64,000 nucleotides of DNA, from the NCBI GenBank assembly GCA_045110335.1, contig JBGCGB010000015.1, forward strand, positions 135,535 to 199,534, given 5' to 3'. This document shows, in pieces, positions 8,677 through 16,668 of the stretch (position 1 is the stretch's first letter; each line of letters opens with the position of its first letter). Origin of the DNA: CALBPI01 sp045110335. GTDB lineage: Bacteria; Pseudomonadota; Gammaproteobacteria; Steroidobacterales; Woeseiaceae. The notes under the pieces are model-generated. The model was not told the DNA's origin. It saw only the letters and a program-made list of their open reading frames with translations, and ran no database searches. A program made the position numbers and the translations under genes.

Positions 8677-10251
8677 CTAGCCGGTCGGAAGCACATATTC
8701 GACACTGGTGCCCGGACCCAGCGGCAAGCCGAGTGCGATCCAGGTCATCGTCATGATCAAACCGGAGATCATGAGCCAGATGGAGTAAGGAATCATTGTC
8801 GCTGTCAGACTGCCCAATCCGAAGTCTTTTTGCCAACGTTGGCAGAACGTCAGAATCAACGGGAAGTAAACCATCAAAGGTGTGATGATATTGCTAGCGC
8901 TATCGCCCACCCGGTAGGCTGCCGTAGTCATCTCGGGACTAACATTCAACAGCATCATCATCGGCACCATGACCGGTGCGAGCAAAGCCCACTTGGCACT
9001 TGCCGAACCGACAAAGAGATTGATGACGCCGGTGAAAAGCACCAGCAAGCCCAATAGGACGGGCATGGGAAGGTTGGCGCCACTCAAAGCGCCAGCGCCC
9101 TTGATGGCGAAGATCAAGCCGAGTTCCGACCAATTGAACATCGCGACAAAGTGAGCGGCTGCGAAGGCAAGCACCATGTAATACGCAAGGTCGGCCATCG
9201 AGTCGGTCATCATCTTGACGACATCACGATGATCCTTAACGGTGCCGGTGGCGCGTCCATACATCCAACCACAGACCACAAATAGCACAAAAAAGCCGGC
9301 AACCAGTGAACGGTAGAACGGTCTGAGCCGCGCCTCCGGTTTCGCCGCCTCGTCGATCAAAGGCGTGCCTGGTCCGATCGTGAAAAAGATCCAAAGCCCT
9401 GTCACGAGCAGTGCGCCGATACCAGCGAGCTTTAGGCCACGACTTTCTTCCGTGGTGAGCGGTTTGTCGCCGTCTTGGGTGACTGCAGCGAGTTCGCCTT
9501 CCGCCTGAAAGCCGCCTAAACGGGGTTCAATGATGCGGTCGGTTACAAACCAGATCACGGGTAAGAAAACAAAGGTCATGGCGGCAATGAAATACCAGTT
9601 GCCTGCGATGTTGGCATCCCATGTCGGAACCAGGCTTTCGGCAGCGGCTTCGGTGATGCCAAACAACAGCGCATCCAATTGTCCAGGCAATAAGTTTGCG
9701 GAGAAGCCACCTGATACGCCAGCAAACGCAGCTGCAATACCGGCTACCGGATGACGGCCAGCCGCGGCATACAGGACACCAGCGAGTGGAATCAGTACGA
9801 CATAGGCGGCATCGGCGGCCAGATTTCCGATCATGGCGACGAGCGCGACCATTGGCGTTAGCAAGAACACCGGCGCATTTCGAACAGCACCGCGCATCGC
9901 GGTTGCAAACAAACCAGAGCGCTCGGCGATGCCCGCGCCCAGCATGACCACCAATACATACCCCAACGGATGGAAGTGCGTAAACGTTTTGGGCATATCA
10001 ACCCAGAGTCGTTGGATATTGTCAGGACTGAGCAGGCTTTGTGCAGCGATGACAATCGGGTTTCCGCTGGCATCCACTTTGGTCGGGTGCGGTGCCGAGA
10101 CGTCTAGCATCGCGGCTAGAATGCTGATACCAACCAAAACGGAGATCAACCAGAAGAAAATGAACACAGGATCCGGAAGTCGGTTTCCGGTGCGTTCAAC
10201 CCAAGCGAGCATTCCTTTTCTCGGTACTGCCGATTCTGCTTGACTCATCAT
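8677..10251 (-). CDS. AbgT-family transporter
   Basis: 524 residues with many hydrophobic helices and two reentrant-like segments. The N-terminus (KGMLAWVERTGNRLPDPVFI) and 'GDSASNIITPLMVYFPLILT' near the C-terminus are characteristic of the AbgT family. Members include E. coli AbgT (p-aminobenzoyl-glutamate uptake) and the sulfonamide efflux proteins YdaH and MtrF. Which direction and substrate applies here cannot be read from the sequence. Two ATGs are adjacent (10251 and 10248), with CAGGGCAC just upstream; either could start. No abgA/abgB hydrolase genes are nearby, which argues against a dedicated catabolic role. Confidence 0.87.
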   Translation of the reverse strand: MMSQAESAVPRKGMLAWVERTGNRLPDPVFIFFWLISVLVGISILAAMLDVSAPHPTKVDASGNPIVIAAQSLLSPDNIQRLWVDMPKTFTHFHPLGYVLVVMLGAGIAERSGLFATAMRGAVRNAPVFLLTPMVALVAMIGNLAADAAYVVLIPLAGVLYAAAGRHPVAGIAAAFAGVSGGFSANLLPGQLDALLFGITEAAAESLVPTWDANIAGNWYFIAAMTFVFLPVIWFVTDRIIEPRLGGFQAEGELAAVTQDGDKPLTTEESRGLKLAGIGALLVTGLWIFFTIGPGTPLIDEAAKPEARLRPFYRSLVAGFFVLFVVCGWMYGRATGTVKDHRDVVKMMTDSMADLAYYMVLAFAAAHFVAMFNWSELGLIFAIKGAGALSGANLPMPVLLGLLVLFTGVINLFVGSASAKWALLAPVMVPMMMLLNVSPEMTTAAYRVGDSASNIITPLMVYFPLILTFCQRWQKDFGLGSLTATMIPYSIWLMISGLIMTMTWIALGLPLGPGTSVEYVLPTG

Positions 10252-10315
10252 TGTGCCCTGCGTGTTACCAACCCCAAAGAGTAAGCCACGGCGGCGTTGA
10301 ATGCTATGTCAGATG

Positions 10316-12160
10316 TTAACTGGCAGCTGCCTTCTGAGGAGCCTCTTCTGCTGCGGCTTCAGCAAGCTGCGCCTCAATTTCCCTAGTACGCACCTCTGTC
10401 CATGAAGAGATCGCTGTGCAGAAAGTACTCTGGGCGACATTGATTTCGAAGATGGGCGCAAATTGCGTCAGTTTTTCGAATGCAGCGGCAAACAACTTAC
10501 AAAGGTAATCACCATCGAGCTGAATCGTTTGCTGATAGTGCAGCGCGATGCGATCGAGTTCTTCGGTGACATCTTCGGGCGCTTCCGATACAAAGGCATC
10601 GCAGAGCTCGTTCGTAAAGATGGAAAGGTTACGGATTTTTTCATGATCATTGACCGGCGGCGCGGCGCTTTTGTCCGGCGTACCGCTGATGGTGTCGATG
10701 ATAATTTCTGGCAATGCCCAAATCTTGGCGACGCTGCCGCCGAGCTCGGCGTAGTTGACGCCGAGAATCGTATTACAGGCATTGTTTTTGTCGAGTCCTT
10801 CATTGTTTCGCAGCGCCTCGATATCTTCATGTTCCTCGGGGAAGTAGTAGATCGTGAGGTTTTCGCCTAGGTTCTGACACATACCGGCGATGAACGCTTC
10901 CTCGGCAGTGCGAATCTTTTCTCTTCGCGCCAAATGCCGCGCCAGTAAGCCGGCGAAGAAGGACTTCGTCATCGAGTCCTTCAGCACGGTTGAGTCGCTT
11001 TTCATGTTGCCGAACATGATCAAACTTGAGCTGATCATCCGAATTTGCTGCACGCCCATCAAGACAACAGCTTGTGAGATGTTGGTGACTTCGGTCGCCC
11101 GCGTGCCGTAGAACGAAGAGTTCGCCATCTTCAACAGTTTACTGGTCAGCGACATATCGCGAAGAATCACGTTAGCGAGTTTGTCAGCCGGTGCAACATT
11201 GTCATCGCCTGTGAGTCGATTGATTTCGGTCAGCGTGCTCGAGATGGCCGGGAAATCCTTCTTACGCTGCATCCGGCGAACCAAAAAGTCGACTGTGCTG
11301 TGGCTGCCATGATTGGCTCGTAAGATGTCGGTCAGCCCTGCGGCGGTTATCAAAATCTTGAAAGCTTCGTACATGACGCCCGCATCGGCGTAGCGCTCTT
11401 GCGGGTCTGCAACGAATGCACCCCTGAAGAATTTCTTAAGCGTATCGCTGTGCGGCAATTCGTCTAGCGGTGCCATATCAATATCTACATTAACGATCTT
11501 TCTTTGCATCTCTTCGACGTTCGAACCAACAATGGCGCGTCGGCCGGTAATCATTTCGTAGAATGTTGAAGCCAGAGCAAATACGTCGGTGAACGGACCT
11601 AGTTGCTGCCGCAGGAAGTGCTCGGGTGCCATGTAACGTAATGTTCCGGTTGCCATACTCAGGTCCACGCGGCGAAAGTTAACAAACTGCGATAAACCGA
11701 AATCCATTACCTGTGGCTTGCCGTCGGCATCGAGCATGATGTTTCTCGGGCTGAGGTCGAGATGCAGTACACCAGCGTCATGCGCGGCTTTCATTGCGTC
11801 GAGGATAACGGCGAACAAGGGTACGGCTTCTTCAAGGCCATAGCGTTTGCGCTGTCCGATTTCCACCGCGAGTGTTCTACCGTCGACATAGCCGAATACC
11901 AGGTACGGACCGAGTTCTGCATCGCCGATATCGTGGATAGGAATAATGTTGGGATGCTTTACTTTGCTTGCGACGAGCGCTTCCAAGGGCGTGCCGTTGT
12001 CACCTTTCAGGTTAAATTCTGCTTTGTTAGAAACAAGAATCTTGATGGCAATGTCGCGCTGCAGTTTGGGGTCGAACCCCAGGTAGACGCGGCCTTGCGA
12101 TCCGCGGCCCAGCGTCTTGACGATCTGGTAGCGCCCCATTTGTTGGTGATTTGTTTCCAC
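10316..12160 (-). CDS. Serine/threonine protein kinase fused to an HDOD domain
   Basis: 614 residues. Residues about 11-270 form a Hanks-type kinase: Gly-rich loop GRGSQGRV (18-25), catalytic Lys in AIKI (Lys40), catalytic loop HLDLSPRN (about 131), DFG (about 153) and APE in GTLRYMAPEHF. The usual HRDxKPxN has Leu for Arg and Ser for Lys, while the catalytic Asp and Asn remain. Residues about 288-490 are an HDOD domain (FPAISSTLTEINRL... ANSSFYG... SQAVVLMGVQQIRMI), a degenerate HD fold used in signalling. No membrane segment is seen, so it is cytoplasmic. The start is a GTG with GGGGAATAGG upstream; an ATG seven codons in lacks a ribosome site. No cognate phosphatase is adjacent. Confidence 0.87.
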   Translation of the reverse strand: METNHQQMGRYQIVKTLGRGSQGRVYLGFDPKLQRDIAIKILVSNKAEFNLKGDNGTPLEALVASKVKHPNIIPIHDIGDAELGPYLVFGYVDGRTLAVEIGQRKRYGLEEAVPLFAVILDAMKAAHDAGVLHLDLSPRNIMLDADGKPQVMDFGLSQFVNFRRVDLSMATGTLRYMAPEHFLRQQLGPFTDVFALASTFYEMITGRRAIVGSNVEEMQRKIVNVDIDMAPLDELPHSDTLKKFFRGAFVADPQERYADAGVMYEAFKILITAAGLTDILRANHGSHSTVDFLVRRMQRKKDFPAISSTLTEINRLTGDDNVAPADKLANVILRDMSLTSKLLKMANSSFYGTRATEVTNISQAVVLMGVQQIRMISSSLIMFGNMKSDSTVLKDSMTKSFFAGLLARHLARREKIRTAEEAFIAGMCQNLGENLTIYYFPEEHEDIEALRNNEGLDKNNACNTILGVNYAELGGSVAKIWALPEIIIDTISGTPDKSAAPPVNDHEKIRNLSIFTNELCDAFVSEAPEDVTEELDRIALHYQQTIQLDGDYLCKLFAAAFEKLTQFAPIFEINVAQSTFCTAISSWTEVRTREIEAQLAEAAAEEAPQKAAAS

Positions 12161-12223
12161 TTGCCTATTCCCCAGCGTCGCGATCTGTTCACGGTTTGTT
12201 AAAATCGATTTCTCGCTAGCGTC

Positions 12224-12817
12224 TTGGTCTGGATTTTCTTTAGCGTAAGAACGGGTCAGAAAGGCATTTCAATCAATATCGATAAGCCCAAAAAAAGCCT
12301 CTTAGATGCAGGATTTCCGCCGATCGTCGGCAAAAAACCGAAGTTCTTGGTCTTGGGGTCAATGCCGGGACGCGCCTCTTTGGAAGCCACCAGGTACTAC
12401 GCGCATCCTCGTAATGCGTTCTGGCCGATTCTGTCGGAATGGCTTGGGCTGCCGCTGACGATTTCTTACGACGCGCGCGTCCACGCTGTGCAACAAGCGC
12501 CTATCGTGGTTTGGGATGTGATCGCGGCTGCAGAACGTCCAGGTAGCCTTGATGCGGATATTCGCCGAGCATCTATGCAGATCAATGATTTCTCGGGCCT
12601 GCTGGCGCGGCATGAGCTGCTGCGAACGGTTTTGTTAAACGGCGGCACTGCGGATCAGTTATTCAGAAAGCATGTCTTGCCAGTCTTGGGTGATTCCCAT
12701 GATGATCTGAAATTGCTGCGTATGCCGTCGACCAGTCCGGCATATGCGGCCATGCCGTTCGAGCAGAAACGAACACGATGGCTCGCCGCGTTAGGCGCCG
12801 CCAAGCGCAGCAATTAG
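12224..12817 (+). CDS. DNA glycosylase of the uracil-DNA glycosylase superfamily (hypoxanthine/deoxyinosine type)
   Basis: The protein carries LGSMPGRASLEATRYYAHPR, followed by NAFWPIL, the signature of family-6 UDG-like hypoxanthine-DNA glycosylases, and ends with the second conserved motif MPSTSPAYA. It should remove deaminated bases (hypoxanthine, possibly uracil) from DNA. The core starts about 45 residues into the frame, longer than the usual ~17-residue lead. No ATG or GTG lies closer to the core, so a TTG at 12224 or a rarer start is used; the first 20 residues are uncertain. It is divergent from the kinase-HDOD gene with only 63 bases between. Confidence 0.85.
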   Translation: MVWIFFSVRTGQKGISINIDKPKKSLLDAGFPPIVGKKPKFLVLGSMPGRASLEATRYYAHPRNAFWPILSEWLGLPLTISYDARVHAVQQAPIVVWDVIAAAERPGSLDADIRRASMQINDFSGLLARHELLRTVLLNGGTADQLFRKHVLPVLGDSHDDLKLLRMPSTSPAYAAMPFEQKRTRWLAALGAAKRSN

Positions 12818-13084
12818 GCGGCGTCATACTTTATCTATCTAAACTAGATTGTTTTAGATTTCAGGTTGGTAGTTCTTTTTTTAACTAATGATTTCAGTTA
12901 CTTATTTATAAGTTTAGTTTCTTGGTGGTCAGTATTGCTGAGCTAAGGTTAGGCCGGACTGCAGCATTTTAACTGAAACGCAGCATTTTCGAGGGGCTTG
13001 CATCCAGGCCGGGTATGCTGGCCTTGTGCTTGCGCGTATAGTGCGTCCCCTACGAATGTTCAAGAAATAACGGCGAGGCTTCTG
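12818..13084. other. Intergenic region with an AT-rich core
   Basis: About 265 bases. The part from roughly 12833 to 12945 is clearly richer in A and T than its surroundings, with runs such as TTTTTTTAACTAATGA, while the remainder returns to normal composition. No gene, tRNA or clear terminator was recognised. The right end holds the ribosome site (GCGAGGCTTCTG) of the VOC gene. Confidence 0.4.
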
Positions 13085-13462
13085 ATGATCGGATACGTAA
13101 CACTGGGTTCGAATGACATTCCGCGTGGCGCGGCTTTTTATGATGAGCTTCTGGGCTTGTTTGGCGCGAAACGTTTTATGGAAATGGACAGTTATGTGGC
13201 GTGGGGAAGCGATCCCGCCAAACCCATGCTGAGCATTATTAAGCCTCATGATGGTGCCGAGGCGACGGTCGGTAACGGCACAATGGTGGCGTTGCTGATG
13301 GACAACACGGATCTCGTTGATACGGCTCACGCGAAGGTGCTGGCTTTGGGCGGCGTCGATGAGGGTCCGGTCGGACCCCGTGGCGAAGGCGGCTTCTATG
13401 CGGGCTATTGTCGTGACCTGGATGGTAATAAACTTTGTTTTTATCACGTGCGGCAAAGCTGA
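13085..13462 (+). CDS. VOC (glyoxalase/bleomycin-resistance fold) family protein
   Basis: 125 residues, one VOC domain: MIGYVTLGSNDIPRGAAFYD at the start, then a beta-rich middle and 'GYCRDLDGNKLCFYHVRQS' at the end, the usual 'RDPDGN.L.F' position of the family. Members bind a metal through His/Glu residues and act as dioxygenases, isomerases or resistance proteins; the substrate here is unknown. The ATG at 13085 has GAGG seven bases upstream. The 29 in-frame codons before it are not family-like. BioY follows after 18 bases. Confidence 0.85.
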   Translation: MIGYVTLGSNDIPRGAAFYDELLGLFGAKRFMEMDSYVAWGSDPAKPMLSIIKPHDGAEATVGNGTMVALLMDNTDLVDTAHAKVLALGGVDEGPVGPRGEGGFYAGYCRDLDGNKLCFYHVRQS

Positions 13463-13480
13463 TCCGGCGCGGGAACTGAG

Positions 13481-14008
13481 TTGACCAGAAAACATTGGTT
13501 AGGGGCGTTGGCGTTTGCCGTGCTGATCGCGGTGAGCGCTCGGTTTACGCTGGCGTTACCGGGCAGTGCAGTGCCCCAGACTTTGCAGACAATCGCGGTG
13601 TTGTTATGCGGCGCGTTTTTGGGCTTCAACGCTGCGAGTCTCGCGGTAGTGGTTTATCTACTAGCTGGTTTTGTTGGGTTGCCAGTGTTCGCCGATGGCA
13701 GCAGTGGCGCTCGTGTCCTGTTTGGTCCGAGCGGGGGCTATTTGCTGGCGTTCTGGTTCTGTGCGGCCTTGCTTGGGCTTGCTGCTGATAAACGTTGGTT
13801 GCGAGTTCACTTTTGGAAGCTTTGCTTGTGGATGCTCGCCGGGCACGCGGTTATCTTGGTGGTTGGCGCGGGTTTATTGAGCATTTCAGTTGGTTTGCCG
13901 GCTGCGTGGTTTAATGGATTCGAGCCTTACTTGTTGGGCGCAGTCGTCAAATCGGTGATCGCGGCGGCAGTCGTCTGGACAAGCAGGGTGATGTTGCAGC
14001 GTCGATAA
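13481..14008 (+). CDS. bioY: BioY-family biotin transporter S component
   Basis: 175 residues, about six membrane helices. The motifs LPGSAVPQTLQTIAVLLCGA and 'GARVLFGPSGGYLLAFWFCA' are typical of BioY. BioY is the substrate-binding S unit of energy-coupling-factor transporters, and some proteobacterial BioY proteins work without the EcfAAT module. No ecfA or ecfT gene is visible in the window, so this looks like a solitary BioY. The start is a TTG at 13481 with a GGGAACTGAG stretch before it. It is probably cotranscribed with the VOC gene and the DUF1801 gene 17 bases downstream. Confidence 0.85.
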   Translation: MTRKHWLGALAFAVLIAVSARFTLALPGSAVPQTLQTIAVLLCGAFLGFNAASLAVVVYLLAGFVGLPVFADGSSGARVLFGPSGGYLLAFWFCAALLGLAADKRWLRVHFWKLCLWMLAGHAVILVVGAGLLSISVGLPAAWFNGFEPYLLGAVVKSVIAAAVVWTSRVMLQRR

Positions 14009-14025
14009 CGTACTTGGAGTTAGTG

Positions 14026-14454
14026 ATGGCAAAAGCAAAGAACAAGACGGTAGAAACCAAGGCTTCGGTTGAAGATTACTTGTCCTCGATCAAGGACCCC
14101 GACCGACAACGCCAGGCCCGAGCACTGGATGAACTGCTGCAGTCCGTCACGAATCGTGAGCCCAAGATGTGGGGCAAGACGATTGTTGGCTATGGACGCT
14201 ATGAGTACCGCTACGATAGTGGCCGCGAAGGCGACTCGCCGTTGGTCGGTTTTTCTTCACGAGCGCAAAACCTGACGATCTATGTGATGCCCGGTTTCGA
14301 GGACTTTGAAGAAGACCTTGGCAAGCTGGGTTCGCATAAGCTCGGCAAGTCCTGCCTGTATTTGAAGGACTATGATGCGGTAGATCACAAGGTGCTAAAA
14401 CGGCTCATGAAGAAGTCCGTAGTGATCATGCGCAAGCGCTACGTTTGCGACTAG
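14026..14454 (+). CDS. DUF1801-domain protein
   Basis: 142 residues. It has the DUF1801 pattern: an N-terminal helix 'SVEDYLSSIKDPDRQRQA', then MWGKTIVGYGRYEYRYDSGR, 'PLVGFSSRAQNLTIYVMPGF' and a Lys-rich C-terminal helix. The family is related in fold to YdhG/YjhX-like small proteins and has no firm biochemical role. The ATG at 14026 has TTGGAG seven bases upstream and is preferred to the start at 14014. It ends 17 bases before the stop of the convergent permease gene. Confidence 0.82.
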   Translation: MAKAKNKTVETKASVEDYLSSIKDPDRQRQARALDELLQSVTNREPKMWGKTIVGYGRYEYRYDSGREGDSPLVGFSSRAQNLTIYVMPGFEDFEEDLGKLGSHKLGKSCLYLKDYDAVDHKVLKRLMKKSVVIMRKRYVCD

Positions 14455-14471
14455 CGTCGCGACATCGGGGC

Positions 14472-15797
14472 CTACTTGCTTGACGGTTCCTGGTGAGCGC
14501 CAAGCCAGTTCGTGACCCAATAGAACACCAAGCCCACGGCAATGACGCCGAGTCCAAGTAATCCAGCTTCCCGTTTATCAGCCAAAACAAACCACAGCGT
14601 CCAGCCGGTCAGGCCGAGAAAGATGATTGGCGTGACCGGGTAGCCCCAAGCCCTAAACGGCCGTTCGAGATCGGGTTGTCGCCAACGCAGTACGAACACA
14701 CCTGCAACGGCTGCGAATGTATTTAGCGCGAGCGTAAAGCCGGAAAACAGCAGGATGAACTCGAACGGAGATGTCAGTATGAAGGTGACCGTGATGGCAC
14801 CTTGCAGATAGATGGCGACGGCTGGCACATCATAGCGATTGGTTTGCGCGAGCCAGGCAAAGAACCGATGATCCTGACCAATGGCCTGGTAAACGCGTGG
14901 GCCGGCGATAATCATCGCGCTGACCGTTGATATCAGCAGCGCCGCCAGCACGGCGCCCATGATTTTCGCACCGACCCCCCCAAAGGCGCTTTCCGCCGCG
15001 ACGTAGCCGATCTCTACTTTGCCAACCATAGCGTCGATCGGTGCGACATATAGGAATACATAGTTGAGTGCCAAATAGAGTGCGATCACCAATAATGTTC
15101 CGGCACCGAGCACGACCGGCAGATTCTGCTGAGGATTCTCTAGCTCGGCAGACAGATAAGTCGCGACGTTCCAGCCGGTGTAGGCGTAACTCACGTAAAT
15201 CAGCGAAACCGCAAACGCGCCGCTCGTCATCAAGCCGAGATCGCCGGTCTTTGGCTGGAATCCAACGGCCTGTGGGGTCTCGACCAAGGCAAAAGCCAAC
15301 ACACAGAAGACCACAATCAACGCGATCTTCAACGCCGTGAAGGCGATCTGGACATTCCCGCTGGCACTGCGGTTGGTGGCATGAACCAAGGTTAGGACGA
15401 CCACCAAAGCAACCGCGGCGGGTGTTTGCGGCAAAGCCGGGAAGGCCGAACCTAGATACGCGGCGAACGTAATGGCTGCGAGCGCTGTCGGCCCCGCAAA
15501 ACCGACCGTAGCCGATACCCAGCCAGACACAAATCCGGCCGCCGGGTGATAGATCTGCCCCAAAAAGTTGTACTCGCCACCGGAGCGCGGCAGCGCAGCA
15601 CCCAACTCGGCATAGCTCATCGCGCCACAGAATGCGATCACGCCACCAATCGCCCACAACATCATCAAGACGAATCCTGACTGAATATCCGCCAGCTGAT
15701 AGCCCAGGCTAGTGAAGACACCGGTGCCCACCATGTTGGCAATCACAATTGAAGCGGCCGCCCGAGGGCGGAATAACTGGGTCTTTTTCTGGGTCAT
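14472..15797 (-). CDS. APC-superfamily amino acid permease
   Basis: 441 residues, about twelve membrane helices. The first helix contains IVIANMVGTGVFTSLGYQLA, matching the conserved substrate-binding 'G.G.F' bend of the amino acid/polyamine/organocation superfamily. 'GAALPRSGGEYNFLGQIYHP' after the second helix is another family hallmark. It should import an amino acid or exchange amino acids across the inner membrane; the substrate is not deducible. The start at 15797 (MTQKKTQLFRPRAA) is chosen because the 28 upstream in-frame residues are unlike the family; no strong ribosome site is seen. Confidence 0.85.
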   Translation of the reverse strand: MTQKKTQLFRPRAAASIVIANMVGTGVFTSLGYQLADIQSGFVLMMLWAIGGVIAFCGAMSYAELGAALPRSGGEYNFLGQIYHPAAGFVSGWVSATVGFAGPTALAAITFAAYLGSAFPALPQTPAAVALVVVLTLVHATNRSASGNVQIAFTALKIALIVVFCVLAFALVETPQAVGFQPKTGDLGLMTSGAFAVSLIYVSYAYTGWNVATYLSAELENPQQNLPVVLGAGTLLVIALYLALNYVFLYVAPIDAMVGKVEIGYVAAESAFGGVGAKIMGAVLAALLISTVSAMIIAGPRVYQAIGQDHRFFAWLAQTNRYDVPAVAIYLQGAITVTFILTSPFEFILLFSGFTLALNTFAAVAGVFVLRWRQPDLERPFRAWGYPVTPIIFLGLTGWTLWFVLADKREAGLLGLGVIAVGLVFYWVTNWLGAHQEPSSK

Positions 15798-16022
15798 GAT
15801 ACTGAAGCGGTGGTGTGGTGCCGTTGTTGCTCGCGACACGCAGAATGGGCGCGCGGAACGCTTTTTTTGGCACTGTAGCATGACTGTCTGGTCAAAAGGT
15901 CACGTGTTCTAACGCACTCCTGGGCTGGTGCTACCGGGCCAAATACCCGATTTGTGATTCAGTTCATGCAGCATTCAGCCAATGCATCGTAGGGTCTGTC
16001 CATAAGCCGGGAGGAAAAGGCA

Positions 16023-16655
16023 ATGAAAATCTTCAGAATTTTTGCAGTAGTTGCAGTCATGATCATGGGCTCAGGGTGCGCCGGCACCATGAGTGAAGAC
16101 GAGTGCTTAACGTCGGACTGGCGAACAGTCGGCTATGAAGACGGCGTTCTTGGTCGCAGTGGCGCGGCTATCGGTAACTATCGTAAAGCTTGTGCAAAAG
16201 CGGGCGTGGCGCCGGACTTGCAGGAGTACCAGGCGGGTCGTGAAGAAGGCCTGGAAGAATATTGTCGCGCCCAAAACGGTTACCGAGTTGGCGAGCGCGG
16301 CGGTAGCTATCAAGGTGTTTGCCCAGCGCATTCGGAACCCGACTTTATGGCTGCCTATGAAGAAGGTCGCATGTTGTACACCTTGCGGGCAGATGTTCGC
16401 TCGCTTGAGTCGCAAATAGTCCGAACCGAGAACGAACTCGACAACATTGATGCGGCGATCGAGACGGAAACCCTGCGCATGGTGGCGGACGGTTTGTTAC
16501 CCGAAGAGCGGCTGCAGATTCTGGCGGAAACCAAGCGCTTGGCCGAACGGAAAGGTGAGCTACGCGATGAGCTTGAGTTGTTAGCGCAAGAGCTAGGTGC
16601 GAGCCGACAGCGGTTGGATGAATATCGCGAGATGCAAACCGCCGCAGCTTATTGA
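16023..16655 (+). CDS. DUF2799-family lipoprotein with C-terminal coiled coil
   Basis: 210 residues. It has a lipoprotein signal peptide with lipobox MGSGC (Cys19). The next ~100 residues carry the DUF2799 pattern: DWRTVGYEDGVLGRSG, 'YQAGREEGLEEYCRAQNGYRVGERG' split over conserved Cys residues, and 'YEEGR' near 118. Residues about 125-205 are a Glu/Arg/Leu-rich coiled coil. It is likely attached to the outer membrane facing the periplasm. The ribosome site GGGAGGAAAAGGCA is strong. A CRP-like TGTGATTCAGTTCATG sits about 65 bases upstream but is weak. It is convergent with ubiB. Confidence 0.85.
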   Translation: MKIFRIFAVVAVMIMGSGCAGTMSEDECLTSDWRTVGYEDGVLGRSGAAIGNYRKACAKAGVAPDLQEYQAGREEGLEEYCRAQNGYRVGERGGSYQGVCPAHSEPDFMAAYEEGRMLYTLRADVRSLESQIVRTENELDNIDAAIETETLRMVADGLLPEERLQILAETKRLAERKGELRDELELLAQELGASRQRLDEYREMQTAAAY

Positions 16656-16668
16656 TTGCAGAATAGGA

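Noticed and set aside
14830..15657. A long open frame of about 275 codons on the minus strand inside the amino-acid permease gene
   Set aside because: It is in another frame of a clear permease gene, is Arg/Cys-rich and has no family features; it is a shadow frame.
15950..15975. CRP-like site upstream of the DUF2799 lipoprotein
   Set aside because: Only one half (TGTGA) is good; the other half is TCATG, too weak to report as a site.
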